The notes under the pieces were generated by a model that saw only the letters and a list, made by a program, of their open reading frames with translations, ran no database searches and was not told the DNA's origin. From CAZBNB01 sp964493245 (GTDB taxonomy: Bacteria > Pseudomonadota > Gammaproteobacteria > Legionellales > Legionellaceae), in the NCBI GenBank assembly GCA_964493245.1, contig CAZBNB010000004.1:61283-125282 (forward strand): a stretch of 64,000 nucleotides of DNA. Reading direction: 5' to 3'. Below are positions 1-9,725 of this stretch, piece by piece. The position numbers and the translations under genes were made by a program. Each line of letters begins with the position of its first letter. Position 1 is the stretch's first letter.

Positions 1-1
1 C

Positions 2-556
2 GTGTTTTTGGGGATTGCGATTGATCCGCAAAGCTTTCAAGTACTCAACCCGATTTGGATTGTGGTGATGAGTCCCGTTTTAGCTACTTTTTACGCTTTT
101 TTGCAACGAAAAAATATCCGCTTCCCGACGCCTTATAAGTTTGCATTGGGGATGGTTTGTTGTGGATTGAGTTTTGCGGTGTTGTTTATAACGCGGTTTG
201 CACACGATATGCAGGGAATGGTTTCGCCTGGCTGGATGGTATTGAGCTATTGGTTTCAGGGTATGGGTGAGCTATTGGTATCCGCACTTGGTGTTGCCAT
301 GGTTGCCGAACTGGTTCCCAATCGCATGATGGGGTTTGTGATGGGCATGTGGTATCTTACCTCGGCATTGGCCGGACTGACAGGTGCAACATTGGCATCT
401 TATACCGTCTTTCCTCAACACACGAATTCAAACATGGAGTCGCTGCTGAATGATACCCATGTGTTTGCGATGATTGCGCTGATGACGCTTTTAATCGCAC
501 TGTTGCTATGGATGGTGTCACCTAGACTAACTAGATTGATGCATGTAAATAAATGA
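2..556 (+). CDS. POT-family proton-dependent oligopeptide transporter, C-terminal part
   Basis: This is the last 184 codons of a membrane transporter whose 5' part lies outside the window. The sequence reads as hydrophobic helices separated by short loops. The NPIWIVVMSP stretch near the start and the WFQGMGELLVSALGVAMVAELVP stretch, split here around its helix, are typical of the POT/PTR2 family, which imports di- and tripeptides with protons across the inner membrane. The stop overlaps the start of the next gene by four bases (ATGA at 553-556), so the two are probably co-transcribed. Family call is from sequence resemblance; the substrate is not determined. Confidence 0.8.
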   Translation: MFLGIAIDPQSFQVLNPIWIVVMSPVLATFYAFLQRKNIRFPTPYKFALGMVCCGLSFAVLFITRFAHDMQGMVSPGWMVLSYWFQGMGELLVSALGVAMVAELVPNRMMGFVMGMWYLTSALAGLTGATLASYTVFPQHTNSNMESLLNDTHVFAMIALMTLLIALLLWMVSPRLTRLMHVNK

Positions 557-1734
557 GTATATTTAGTGAACGCTCGATAGAGCTTGTTGCCCAACTACAA
601 AAGGTCGACCCCACTTTTTCAGATTTTACGCTTTCCGCTGAGCGAGAGGCACGGCAGTTAGATGACGCCATGGGATTGATGATTGCCCATGAGGACTTGA
701 TTTTTCATCGTCTTATTTTTACGCATAAACAATTCTTGCGTGAGTCACTGCATACATCATTATTGCATGACCTACATGATTATTTTTTTCCAGTTGAAGT
801 CAAAGACAATCGAGAAGAGGAAGAAGAGGACACCAGCCTTTGGGGGAGAGTGAAGCTCGGGCTTTTAGCCATTGCAGGTACTATTTACAACATTTGTAAT
901 GGTTTCGATGGCAGTGTGTCTATTTTGACTTTGTTTATCGGCATCCCTGTTTGGACCGTGTTTGTTGTTGGTCTTGCGCTGGCCTCTGTTTATGTGGTGT
1001 TATTTTTCGGGCTTGATTTTGTTTACATGTCAGAAAATCTACACATTCGTTTGTCTGAAGCGAGACAAATGTTGGATTGTTTTTATAACCAAACTCAGTT
1101 AACTGAAACGCTGATTGAAAAAACCAAAGCACGTCTACAAATGGAACAAAATAATTTGGCAAAATTGATTTTGTTGGCAGAAGATGAATTACAGCCAACA
1201 GAAGTGATGCGTTGGATTATGTTATTGGAAACCCTCTCACTTCATCAACAGGAGTTGCATCACGCTCGTACAGTGTATCTAGCTGAGTTAGATAAATATT
1301 ATGTTCGTTTGTTAAAGTGGCTGATGGTTGGTTTAGCGGGGTTGCTGTATTTTAACTCGGGGTTTTTTGCTGGCCAAGTATTTGCCTCGGTGGTGCTATC
1401 GGCGATTCTAGTCACAGAAGTTTCACTGATTTCTTGGCCCGTCTTGTTAATCAGTTGCTCGGTTGGGTTAGCTGCTTTGTTAAGCGTTTTTTTATTTTCT
1501 GATCGTCTAAATATTGAAAATTTAGTTGGTCGTTGGATAGGATTGGATATTGATAAAATTAATCAATTACCGGATGATAAGGTAGTCAAACCAAACCTAG
1601 ATTATTTATGTGGCGCTAAAGATCAGCTGTGTTTGCAAATGAAAACACACGAGCGATTTTTGTTGATGGGAAATAAAATAAAACAACGTGAGGATGTGCT
1701 TGATTCACAAGAATTATTAAAGCTGTCCACATAG
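553..1734 (+). CDS. Orphan membrane protein with two hydrophobic hairpins and a coil
   Basis: I do not recognise a family. The 393-aa product has a charged N-terminal part with an acidic run (EEEEED near residue 92). A hydrophobic hairpin follows at about residues 98-158, then a charged, helix-prone region at about 160-250, and a second hydrophobic hairpin at about 252-316. A soluble tail ends the protein. It starts inside the stop codon of the peptide transporter (ATGA), which suggests translational coupling. The hairpin-coil-hairpin plan resembles the orphan proteins at 13029, 39351 and, more loosely, 20041. It could be an inner membrane protein or a secreted protein that enters host membranes; nothing in the sequence decides this. 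Confidence 0.7.
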   Translation: MSIFSERSIELVAQLQKVDPTFSDFTLSAEREARQLDDAMGLMIAHEDLIFHRLIFTHKQFLRESLHTSLLHDLHDYFFPVEVKDNREEEEEDTSLWGRVKLGLLAIAGTIYNICNGFDGSVSILTLFIGIPVWTVFVVGLALASVYVVLFFGLDFVYMSENLHIRLSEARQMLDCFYNQTQLTETLIEKTKARLQMEQNNLAKLILLAEDELQPTEVMRWIMLLETLSLHQQELHHARTVYLAELDKYYVRLLKWLMVGLAGLLYFNSGFFAGQVFASVVLSAILVTEVSLISWPVLLISCSVGLAALLSVFLFSDRLNIENLVGRWIGLDIDKINQLPDDKVVKPNLDYLCGAKDQLCLQMKTHERFLLMGNKIKQREDVLDSQELLKLST

Positions 1735-1840
1735 TTATCCACAGGTTTTTTCTATTTAAGAATATAAATTTTTCAATAAAATCAAAGAGATTTGGTTCAT
1801 TGATCTAAAAGTTATTAAAATTGAAATAAATTTATTCACA
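1735..1840 (+). promoter_or_regulatory. AT-rich leader with two DnaA-box matches upstream of parC
   Basis: TTATCCACA at 1735-1743 is an exact consensus DnaA box, and TTATTCACA at 1832-1840 fits the relaxed TTWTNCACA form. A weaker form, CTGTCCACA, overlaps the end of the upstream gene at 1723-1731. The 123-bp gap between the upstream stop and parC is very AT-rich. DnaA control of parC is an inference. Confidence 0.4.
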
Positions 1841-1857
1841 ATTTGAGATGAATTGCT

Positions 1858-4092
1858 ATGAAGCTGATGCCGGAATCAAAACCCCTGACTGAATTTACTG
1901 AAAAAGCATATCTAGATTATTCAATGTACGTGATTTTAGATCGGGCATTGCCGCACATCGCGGATGGTTTTAAGCCGGTACAGCGGCGTATTGTGTATGC
2001 GATGTCTGAGCTGGGTTTGAAGGCCACAGCCAAACATAAAAAATCAGCCAGAACAGTCGGGGACGTATTGGGTAAGTTTCACCCACATGGTGATTCAGCT
2101 TGTTACGAAGCAATGGTCTTAATGGCTCAACCTTTTTCTTATCGATATCCGTTTGTAGATGGCCAAGGAAACTGGGGTTCTCCTGATGATCCCAAATCAT
2201 TTGCAGCCATGCGCTATACAGAGGCCCGTCTTTCTGCGTTTGCTGATTTACTGCTTAGTGAATTACAGCAAGGCACTGTGGAATGGGCAGATAACTTTGA
2301 CGCGACATTGCAAGAGCCTTCTCTATTACCGGCTCGTTTACCCAATGTGTTGTTGAATGGTGCAACCGGGATTGCAGTCGGCATGGCTTCTGACATTTTA
2401 CCACATCATTTAGGTGAGGTTGCTGATGCTTGTGTGCTGCTGCTGGATAAGCCACATGCGACCCTGGATGATGTGCTACAACATATTCAAGGACCTGATT
2501 TCCCAACAAAAGCAGAGATTATTACCGCTAGATCTGCCATTCGGGATATGTACGCAACCGGCTATGGCTCAGTTAAAATGCGTGCTGTTTATGTAGAAGA
2601 AAAGCACAATATTGTTATCACCGCACTACCTTACCAGGTTTCTGGGGCTAAAGTAATCGAGCAAATTGCATCGCAAATGCAACAAAAAAAATTACCGATG
2701 GTTGAAGATTTGCGTGATGAGTCCGATCACGAACATCCGACACGCTTGGTCATTGTACCGCGCTCAAACCGTGTCGATGCCGAAGGGTTAATGTCGCATT
2801 TGTTTGCCACGACCGATTTAGAGCGTAGTTATCGCGTTAATTTTAATATGATTGGTTTGGATGGACGCCCACGCGTTAAAGATTTATTAACCATTTTAGA
2901 TGAATGGCTAAGGTTTCGATTACATACTGTTAAGCGCCGATCAGCCTATCGTTTAGAGAAAATTCTGGATAGATTGCATGTATTGCAAGGCCTGCTAGTC
3001 GCTTATTTATCTATTGATGAAGTGATTGCCATCATTCGCCAAGAAGATGATCCTAAGGCTGTTTTAATGGCACGGTTTCAATTGACCGATCGCCAAGCCG
3101 ATGCGATTTTGGATATGAAGTTACGCCATTTAGCGAAATTAGAAGAAATAAAGTTGCGGGCTGAAATGGATGAGCTCGGGACTGAGCGTGATGCGTTGCA
3201 GGCTATTTTATCTGATGACAAGCGTTTGCGAGCCGTTGTCAAAGCAGAAATCCTAGCAGATCGAGATACGTTTGCTGATAAGCGCCAATCACCTTTGGTG
3301 GCGCGTCAGGATGCCCAAGCTTTAAAAGAAAGCGATATTTTACCCAATGAACCATTAACCGTTGTTTTATCACAAAAAGGATGGGTACGTGCTGCGAAAG
3401 GCCATGATGTAAATGGCCAAGAGCTTGGCTTTAAATCAGGCGACGATTTTTGTGCGCAAACGGCAGCACGGAGTAATCAACAAGTCGTGTTTTTTGATGC
3501 TGAAGGCAAAGTCTACAGTCTTCCTGGATATGCTTTACCATCGGCACGTGGTCAAGGTGAGCCGTTGACAAGTAAGTTGAATCCAGCGGATGGGGTTGCT
3601 TTTGTTGGCTTAACTGGTGGCGAGTCGACTGATTGGGTGCTGCTAGCCAGCGATGCAGGCTATGGTTTCCTGACGCAACTAGAGTCCTTGTATGTTAAAA
3701 ATCGAAATGGCAAAGCCTGTCTCAAATTACCGGCTGAAAGCCATATGTTACCAGCCAGATCGATGATATCAATAGAAAATCAATGGGTTGCTTGTGTGAC
3801 GAATGTTGGTCGTCTTTTGGTTTTCCCGGCGAACTGTTTACCCGAGTTGTCACGCGGGAAAGGCAACAAGCTTATTCAGATTCCAGCCATGAAATCAGGC
3901 GTTCGTGAAGAATGGGTTGTCGATATACAAGTTCTTTTGCCCACAGATGCTTTGACGGTGCATGCTGGGAAGCGTCATTACACGCTGTCACCAAATGATT
4001 TGAAACATTATCATGGAGAGCGTGGTCGTCGTGGTAATCGTTTACCACGTGGCTTGCAGCAAGTGACTAATATGGTGGTTGAACGGAAATAA
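1858..4092 (+). CDS. parC: DNA topoisomerase IV subunit A
   Basis: ParC is the DNA-cleaving subunit of topoisomerase IV, which decatenates daughter chromosomes together with ParE. The 744-aa product matches the usual length. It opens with the family hallmark KAYLDYSMYVILDRALP and carries the catalytic tyrosine at Y120 (AAMRYTEARL). The quinolone-resistance positions are wild type, with S80 and E84 in the HPHGDSACYEAM stretch, numbered as in E. coli. The C-terminal third is the beta-pinwheel DNA-wrapping domain and ends in a basic RGRRGNRLPRG tail. parE is not in the window. The ribosome binding site is weak (GAG about nine bases upstream). Two DnaA-box matches lie in the leader. Confidence 0.97.
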   Translation: MKLMPESKPLTEFTEKAYLDYSMYVILDRALPHIADGFKPVQRRIVYAMSELGLKATAKHKKSARTVGDVLGKFHPHGDSACYEAMVLMAQPFSYRYPFVDGQGNWGSPDDPKSFAAMRYTEARLSAFADLLLSELQQGTVEWADNFDATLQEPSLLPARLPNVLLNGATGIAVGMASDILPHHLGEVADACVLLLDKPHATLDDVLQHIQGPDFPTKAEIITARSAIRDMYATGYGSVKMRAVYVEEKHNIVITALPYQVSGAKVIEQIASQMQQKKLPMVEDLRDESDHEHPTRLVIVPRSNRVDAEGLMSHLFATTDLERSYRVNFNMIGLDGRPRVKDLLTILDEWLRFRLHTVKRRSAYRLEKILDRLHVLQGLLVAYLSIDEVIAIIRQEDDPKAVLMARFQLTDRQADAILDMKLRHLAKLEEIKLRAEMDELGTERDALQAILSDDKRLRAVVKAEILADRDTFADKRQSPLVARQDAQALKESDILPNEPLTVVLSQKGWVRAAKGHDVNGQELGFKSGDDFCAQTAARSNQQVVFFDAEGKVYSLPGYALPSARGQGEPLTSKLNPADGVAFVGLTGGESTDWVLLASDAGYGFLTQLESLYVKNRNGKACLKLPAESHMLPARSMISIENQWVACVTNVGRLLVFPANCLPELSRGKGNKLIQIPAMKSGVREEWVVDIQVLLPTDALTVHAGKRHYTLSPNDLKHYHGERGRRGNRLPRGLQQVTNMVVERK

Positions 4093-4141
4093 CCAATAAG
4101 GGTATGATACCGAGATATTTGAAAGCGATTTTTAGTGCATT

Positions 4142-4170
4142 TTGAAACATTTTTTTTCTAAAAATGTGAT
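4142..4170 (+). promoter_or_regulatory. Candidate sigma70 promoter for ygfB-pepP-ubiH-ubiI
   Basis: TTGAAA (4142-4147) and TGTGAT (4165-4170) are 17 bases apart, about 60 bases before the ygfB start. The -35 is good and the -10 is moderate (4 of 6). No other strong pair is seen in the gap. Confidence 0.35.
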
Positions 4171-4228
4171 AAGGTGTGGCCGCTACTTTGTACGGCGAGA
4201 ACAGTTAAGCTTTTTGTGAGGGTCATTC

Positions 4229-4801
4229 ATGTCAGTTAGCGAAAATATCCAACTCCTCTCTTTTCGATCATTTCATGAAGCGGTTGCACCACTTGATTTG
4301 CCGATTTCAGAGAGTGAGTTACATGGTGTGATGTGTGGTTATTTGGTTGCCGGGAGCAGCCAGCTGGGTGAAAGTTATTTGCGCGCTTTAATGCTTAAAA
4401 AAAATGAAAGTATTGCCAGAGAAGCTGCACGGGCTTTGTTTGCTGTGTATGCTGTCACTGAACAGCAATTAGGTAATTTGGGTTTTGAGTTAGAGCTTAT
4501 GTTACCGGATGATGATATGCCTTTGTATGATCGTGCTCGTGCTTTTAGTGAGTGGTGTGAAGGGTTTTCTCAAGGAATGACCGTGGCCGGTGTTAACTTT
4601 TCTGTATTGCAAGGTGAGGAAGCACAAGAGGCGGTGCAACATATCACGGAGTTTGCCAATTTAGATTATGATGAAGTGGATGTGGGTGAGGAAGATGAGC
4701 GTGCCTTGGTTGAGGTGATTGAGTACACCCGTGTAGCAGTGTTGCACATTTATTGTGATATTCGCAAAGACAGCAGTAAAAGTACGGAAACGGCACATTA
4801 A
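4229..4801 (+). CDS. ygfB: UPF0149 family protein, YgfB-like
   Basis: This 190-aa acidic protein belongs to the UPF0149 (YgfB/YecA) family. The N-terminal ESELHGVMCGYLVAG stretch and the FSEWCEGFSQGM stretch near residue 110 are family hallmarks. The middle LDYDEVDVGEEDERALVEVIEY is also characteristic. The molecular role in this organism is unknown; in gammaproteobacteria the gene sits directly before pepP and ubiH, as here. A ribosome binding site (GAGGG) precedes the ATG. It is the first gene of a four-gene run on the plus strand. Confidence 0.9.
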   Translation: MSVSENIQLLSFRSFHEAVAPLDLPISESELHGVMCGYLVAGSSQLGESYLRALMLKKNESIAREAARALFAVYAVTEQQLGNLGFELELMLPDDDMPLYDRARAFSEWCEGFSQGMTVAGVNFSVLQGEEAQEAVQHITEFANLDYDEVDVGEEDERALVEVIEYTRVAVLHIYCDIRKDSSKSTETAH

Positions 4802-4855
4802 TCGCTTACCTTATGTTTTTAGCAAGTTGGTAAGATAATCACAGGAGTAGGGGCC

Positions 4856-6160
4856 ATGATTACACCGCAAGAGTTTAAAGCTAGGCGTCAAATGCTCGCC
4901 AAGCAACTACCCGAAAACAGTGTCGCGTTGATTCCGACGGCCACGGAAGTGCTTCGCAATGGCGATGTTCATTATGCCTTTCGCCAATGTAGTGATTTTT
5001 ATTATTTAACCGGCTTTAATGAGCCAGAAGCATTATTAGTGATCATGGGCGGCCATGGAGAAAGTATTTTGTTCAATCGCCCATACAACGTACATGAAGA
5101 GCAATGGACTGGTAAACGATTAGGGCAAGAAAATGCATCCACTCATTTGGGGGTTGATGCCGCTTATTCTATTGCTACTTTAGATGAAAAATTACCTGAA
5201 ATCTTAGCTGATAAGCAACGTATTTATTATCCTATGGGGCGCTCGCATGATTGGGATAAATATGTGTTACGATGCTGGCAAACGCTCAAAGCGCAAGCGA
5301 GACGAGGTGTGCGAGCTGCAGATGCTTTTTATGATCTCATGCCATTTTTGGGGGAGATGCGTCTTATAAAAAGCCCCGCGGAAATCGCTTGTATGCGGCG
5401 TGCTGCTGAAATCAGTGTGGCCGCTCATAAGCGTGCTATGCAAGCGGGTCGCTATGCACGTTATGAATACGAATTAGAAGCCGAGATTCGCTATGAACTG
5501 ATCCGGCATGGCAGTCGACATCTTGCTTATGAATCGATTGTCGCGGGTGGTAACAACGCTTGCGTGCTTCATTATACTGCAAATAATCAGCCTTTAAAGT
5601 TAGGTGATCTGGTGTTGATTGATGCGGGTGGCGAGTTTGAGAATTATGCGGCAGATATTACACGTACTTTCCCGGTGAGTGGCCAATTCAGTCCAGAACA
5701 GCGCCTGCTGTATGACCTGGTATTACACTCGCAAAAAGCAGGTATTGCTTGTATTAAGCCAGGGATCAAATGGAATGAAATACAGCGTGTGATAGTCAAA
5801 ACATTAACACAAGGATTAATTGATTTAGGTATTTTGAAAGGACACGCCGATGATCTTATTCATGCGGAGTCTTATCGCCCTTTTTATATGCATAACTCAG
5901 GCCATTGGCTTGGATTAGATGTGCATGATAGCGGTGCTTATAAAATAGATGGTGCATGGCGTGATTTGACACCTGGAATGGTTTTGACGGTTGAGCCGGG
6001 ATTATATCTTGATGCTGCTTGTGATGAAATTGATGCTCGCTGGCGAGGGATTGGGGTACGCATTGAAGATGATATTTTAGTGACTGAAAAAGGTTACGAG
6101 AATTTAACCGCAGGGTTGCCTGTTGAATCTTACGAAATTGAGGCATACATGCGTGGTTGA
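4856..6160 (+). CDS. pepP: Xaa-Pro aminopeptidase
   Basis: PepP is an M24B metallopeptidase that removes an N-terminal residue followed by proline. The 434-aa product has the N-terminal creatinase-like domain, then the pita-bread catalytic domain. All five metal ligands can be placed: D256 and D267 (LIDAGG and AADITRTF), H350 (NSGHWLGLDVHD), E380 (TVEPGLY) and E404 (GVRIEDD). They match the E. coli enzyme closely in spacing. A clear AGGAG precedes the ATG. The stop overlaps the next gene, in the conserved order ygfB-pepP-ubiH-ubiI. Confidence 0.96.
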   Translation: MITPQEFKARRQMLAKQLPENSVALIPTATEVLRNGDVHYAFRQCSDFYYLTGFNEPEALLVIMGGHGESILFNRPYNVHEEQWTGKRLGQENASTHLGVDAAYSIATLDEKLPEILADKQRIYYPMGRSHDWDKYVLRCWQTLKAQARRGVRAADAFYDLMPFLGEMRLIKSPAEIACMRRAAEISVAAHKRAMQAGRYARYEYELEAEIRYELIRHGSRHLAYESIVAGGNNACVLHYTANNQPLKLGDLVLIDAGGEFENYAADITRTFPVSGQFSPEQRLLYDLVLHSQKAGIACIKPGIKWNEIQRVIVKTLTQGLIDLGILKGHADDLIHAESYRPFYMHNSGHWLGLDVHDSGAYKIDGAWRDLTPGMVLTVEPGLYLDAACDEIDARWRGIGVRIEDDILVTEKGYENLTAGLPVESYEIEAYMRG

Positions 6161-7355
6161 TCAAGAAGTCGATGTTTTAATTGTTGGTGGTGGGCTAATT
6201 GGCGCTGCGTTGCTTCATGCACTGGCCCCCTCTGGTTTACGTTGTTTGATGGTTGACAATCACTCACCTATGTTGCGTTTACAAGCGGATTTTGATGCCC
6301 GCAGTTTGGCTTTATCTGCTGCCAGTGTGCGCATTCTCAAAACTTTAAAGCTCTGGTCGCAATTAGAAGCGCAAGCGACACCAATTGAACAAGTACATGT
6401 TTCAGAGCAGGGGCGATTTGGCAATGTGTTGCTCCAAGCAGAGAGCAGTGAAGCATTGGGTTATGTTGTCGAGCATCATGATTTAAATCGTGTGTTATAC
6501 CAAAAGCTTAAGCCTGAGACGTGGTTTGCGCCAGTGACTGTTAGCTCGTTTGATGCTTGTCAGAAAACAGTTATGGTTGAAACAGAACAGGGACAGCAAA
6601 AGATTCGAGCGCGTTTATTTGTGGCTGCTGACGGCGCAAACTCATGTATGCGCGATTTTTGTCTCGCGAAAGCGGAGGAAAAACATTATCCGCAGCAAGC
6701 ATTGATTGCTAATATTGGTCTGGCAAGGCCACATCAACACATTGCGTACGAGCGATTCACACAATCGGGACCGATGGCAATGTTACCAATGAGCGAATCA
6801 CGCGTTGCTTTGGTATGGTGTTTGCCATCCGTAGAAGCGAAACGATTCTGCGAGGTTCCAGAAATACAATTTCTTAGCATGCTACAAAAGCAATTTGGCT
6901 ATCGGTTGGGGCGGCTTATAAAAGTTGGACAGCGTACTTGTTATCCGCTCAAGCAAGTGATCATGCAACAGACCGTTTTTGATTCGGTGGTTTTTATTGG
7001 TAATGCCGCGCATACGCTTCATCCTGTTGCAGGGCAAGGGTTTAATTTAGGCTTAAGAGATGTTGCCATGTTAGCGCAACACTTAACGAATCATTTCCAC
7101 GAACAGCATATGCTACAAAATTATCAACAAGCACGGCAACATGATCAAATAAGTATCAGTTGCTTGACCGATGGTTTGGTGAATTTATTTACTACTCAAA
7201 ATCCTGGCTTAAGTTTGGCGCGATCTTGTGGTTTGGTTGCCCTGGATAATAGCCTTTATTTGCAAAGACTATTGTCTCAATATGCACGAGGATATGCGGG
7301 AGTGGTGTCGGACTTAATTTGTGGTATACCACTGACACCGAGAGCTGGCGTATGA
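6153..7355 (+). CDS. ubiH: 2-octaprenyl-6-methoxyphenol hydroxylase
   Basis: UbiH is an FAD-dependent monooxygenase that hydroxylates the ubiquinone ring. The product has the N-terminal dinucleotide-binding motif VLIVGGGLIGAALL and the second FAD motif GNAAHTLHPVAGQGFNLGLRDV near residue 280, a UbiH signature. I place the start at the GTG at 6153, giving about 400 aa. TTGAGG lies nine bases upstream, and an in-frame TTG at 6123 would add ten residues with no family match. It overlaps the pepP stop by eight bases and overlaps the next gene by four (ATGA). Confidence 0.93.
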   Translation: MVDQEVDVLIVGGGLIGAALLHALAPSGLRCLMVDNHSPMLRLQADFDARSLALSAASVRILKTLKLWSQLEAQATPIEQVHVSEQGRFGNVLLQAESSEALGYVVEHHDLNRVLYQKLKPETWFAPVTVSSFDACQKTVMVETEQGQQKIRARLFVAADGANSCMRDFCLAKAEEKHYPQQALIANIGLARPHQHIAYERFTQSGPMAMLPMSESRVALVWCLPSVEAKRFCEVPEIQFLSMLQKQFGYRLGRLIKVGQRTCYPLKQVIMQQTVFDSVVFIGNAAHTLHPVAGQGFNLGLRDVAMLAQHLTNHFHEQHMLQNYQQARQHDQISISCLTDGLVNLFTTQNPGLSLARSCGLVALDNSLYLQRLLSQYARGYAGVVSDLICGIPLTPRAGV

Positions 7356-8554
7356 ATCATATCGATGTGTTAGTTATCGGAGGTGGCGTGATTGGTCTGA
7401 GTGCCGCCATTGCCATGCGTCAATTGGGATATGATGTTGTGGTACTGGAAAAAGGGGACTTAGAGGCTGTTTCGAGACGAGGGGTCTCACGACTTTATGC
7501 CATTAATCAAGCCTCACAACAACTCTTAGATCAGCTGGAGGTATGGTCTCAACTGCCTGTTTCAGCCTTATCTTCTTATCACCGTATGTCGGTTTGGGAT
7601 GCTGCCAGTGATGCACATATTGATTTTGACGCTCGACTGATTTTGTCTGATCACCTAGGGCATATGGTGGAAGAGTCTTTACTAAGGCAAATTTTGTTAG
7701 TACAGGCTCGAGCGCAGGGTGTGATTTTGGTTTCTCATTATGATGTTACACATGTGTCTCAGGACAGTGCTCAACATACGATCCAAGTGACAGATGGTGA
7801 AAATAGTTGGTGTGCAACTTCGTTATTAGTGGCCGATGGTGCAAACTCAGATGTACGTCGTTTACTCAAGGTTCCGATGATAAATTGGTCGTATCATCAA
7901 CAAGCGGTTGTTGCGACGATTCAGACTGAGCGATCGCATCAACAAACAGCTTATCAAGTTTTTCTTTCGGAAGGACCGCTGGCGCTTTTGCCAATGGCAG
8001 ATGATCAACACTGTTCAATTGTTTGGTCGACAACGGTAGAGCAGGCTCGCGCCTTGTTATCGATGTCAGATGATGATTTTAATACACACCTTACGCAAGC
8101 GTTTGGTTCAAAATTGGGCTGTCTCAAATTATCCTCATCACGCCACAGCTTTCCATTGGAAATGCGGCATGTGACACAGTACGCTGGACCAGGATGGGCT
8201 CTGATGGGAGATGCCGCACATACCATTCACCCATTAGCAGGTCTTGGTTTAAATGTAGGATTTGCTGATTTAGCCTGCTGGATAAGCCTAACAAAGAAAA
8301 AGCAAGCTGTTGAACGTCGTGTTAGAAAATCGTCTACATTGCCATTAGGATGGTCAGTGCGTTTTATCGGCGAATATCAACGTCAGCGCAAGGCAAACTT
8401 GTGGCAAATTATTTTATTATTAGAAATGTTAAATCGACTCTTCCGGCAATCAGTGCCGTTTGTTATTGGTTTTCGCTCATTGGGTCTGGCATTGACGAAT
8501 CGTTTTATCCCATTGAAACGATTGTTGATTGAATATGCGATAGGAAAGCGTTAA
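7352..8554 (+). CDS. ubiI: UbiH/UbiF/VisC-family FAD-dependent hydroxylase
   Basis: This is a second FAD-dependent ubiquinone ring hydroxylase. It carries VLVIGGGVIGLSAAIAM at the N-terminus, the family SRLYAINQAS motif, and the second FAD motif MGDAAHTIHPLAGLGLNVGFADL. The ATG at 7352 overlaps the ubiH stop. An upstream in-frame TTG at 7319 would add residues that do not fit the family. The position after ubiH matches E. coli ubiI (visC), which performs the C5 hydroxylation. Assignment between UbiI, UbiF and broader-specificity homologues is by position, not sequence alone. Confidence 0.85.
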   Translation: MNHIDVLVIGGGVIGLSAAIAMRQLGYDVVVLEKGDLEAVSRRGVSRLYAINQASQQLLDQLEVWSQLPVSALSSYHRMSVWDAASDAHIDFDARLILSDHLGHMVEESLLRQILLVQARAQGVILVSHYDVTHVSQDSAQHTIQVTDGENSWCATSLLVADGANSDVRRLLKVPMINWSYHQQAVVATIQTERSHQQTAYQVFLSEGPLALLPMADDQHCSIVWSTTVEQARALLSMSDDDFNTHLTQAFGSKLGCLKLSSSRHSFPLEMRHVTQYAGPGWALMGDAAHTIHPLAGLGLNVGFADLACWISLTKKKQAVERRVRKSSTLPLGWSVRFIGEYQRQRKANLWQIILLLEMLNRLFRQSVPFVIGFRSLGLALTNRFIPLKRLLIEYAIGKR

Positions 8555-8583
8555 GATGCTGCGATTCATTTCGGAGAAGTTTT

Positions 8584-9663
8584 ATGCTAAACAAACTATT
8601 CTGTTGCGCATTTTTAACAGTTTTTTGTATACAAAGTGTGTTTGCTGACGATATTCAAGTTGTTGGAACCATCCCGTTAAAACTGCCTTTAAAACCATCT
8701 AAAACGCAATCATTGACGCTTCGAAATGTGCCGACGATAGACATTCAGCTCATGAAACTATCGTTGTCTGCGAATGCACTCAAAAACTTGAGTTCACGCG
8801 CCATACAAGTACAAAATGATGCGCACCTCTTAGTGGATAATGTTTCGAATTTACCAAGACGCGTACAATTGGGTATGAATCGGGTTCCGCCACTCAATCA
8901 AGGCGGTCATGGGTCTTGCGTGACATTTGCTGTCACCGCGGCTATGGATGCTATTTTAGGTAAGGGTGATTATATCAGTCAACTATGTCAGCTTGAATTG
9001 GGAACCTATCTTGAACGCAATGGTTTCACATCGAGTGGTTGGGATGGCTCATGGGGACGTATCGTCTTAGCACAATTGGATATGTTTGGTTTTACGCCTA
9101 AAACTTATCAGTACTCACAAGGATGCGCTGGCCTTCAAGAATACCCGTTATTAGGTGATGCCCCCACGGTTGAATTAACACCACCCGAATTTCATGCTGT
9201 CAGTGAGTCGGTCTCTAAGAATCAGATTGCATGGTCTTCTATTTTGGAAGTGTATCAATTCAGCTCGGAGAGCATTGATACCAACCGTTTGTTACTAGAT
9301 ATAAAACAAGCTTTAAACGCCGGGGATCGCTTAACATTTGGTGTGTTACTGTTAGACTTTGATCAAGGGGTTGCTGGCGCAGTCGGAACGTATCATCAAC
9401 CGTATGATACTTGGGTGTTGACACCAGAAATAGCCAAAGATGTTGAAGAGCAAAAAACAGAATTCGCCGGCCATGAAATGATTATTACTGGTTACGATGA
9501 TGACGCGGTTGCAGTTGATAAACAAGGGCGTACTTATAAAGGTTTATTGACGCTGCGCAACTCATGGGGTAGCGGCGTAGGTGATAGTGGCAACTTTTAT
9601 ATTACTTATGACTTTTTCAAAAGTTTGACAATAGAAGTACAGCGTATTCGGCAAATGAGTTAA
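8584..9663 (+). CDS. Secreted papain-like cysteine protease (C1A)
   Basis: The 359-aa product starts with a signal peptide of about 21 residues (MLNKLFCCAFLTVFCIQSVFA) split as a charged start and hydrophobic core. A pro-region of about 80 residues follows. The catalytic domain shows the oxyanion Gln and nucleophile in LNQGGHGSCVTF (Q106, C112), the histidine H297 in FAGHEMIITGYDD and the asparagine N326 in LRNSWG. All catalytic residues are therefore present. It is probably periplasmic or secreted; the substrate is unknown. CGGAG lies eight bases before the ATG. The 29-base gap after ubiI allows co-transcription. Confidence 0.88.
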   Translation: MLNKLFCCAFLTVFCIQSVFADDIQVVGTIPLKLPLKPSKTQSLTLRNVPTIDIQLMKLSLSANALKNLSSRAIQVQNDAHLLVDNVSNLPRRVQLGMNRVPPLNQGGHGSCVTFAVTAAMDAILGKGDYISQLCQLELGTYLERNGFTSSGWDGSWGRIVLAQLDMFGFTPKTYQYSQGCAGLQEYPLLGDAPTVELTPPEFHAVSESVSKNQIAWSSILEVYQFSSESIDTNRLLLDIKQALNAGDRLTFGVLLLDFDQGVAGAVGTYHQPYDTWVLTPEIAKDVEEQKTEFAGHEMIITGYDDDAVAVDKQGRTYKGLLTLRNSWGSGVGDSGNFYITYDFFKSLTIEVQRIRQMS

Positions 9664-9725
9664 GTCATTGCACGAGGCTGTGAACGGTCAATGGCGTCCA
9701 CTCAAGACGTCATTTCGAGCAGAGA

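Noticed and set aside
4101..4111. Palindrome GGTATGATACC after parC as a terminator
   Set aside because: The stem is only five pairs with a one-base centre and no T-tract follows.
9672..9686. ACGAGGCTGTGAACG matching the reverse of 15604-15618 with one mismatch
   Set aside because: Only 15 bases match and the flanks do not, so a dispersed repeat is not supported.
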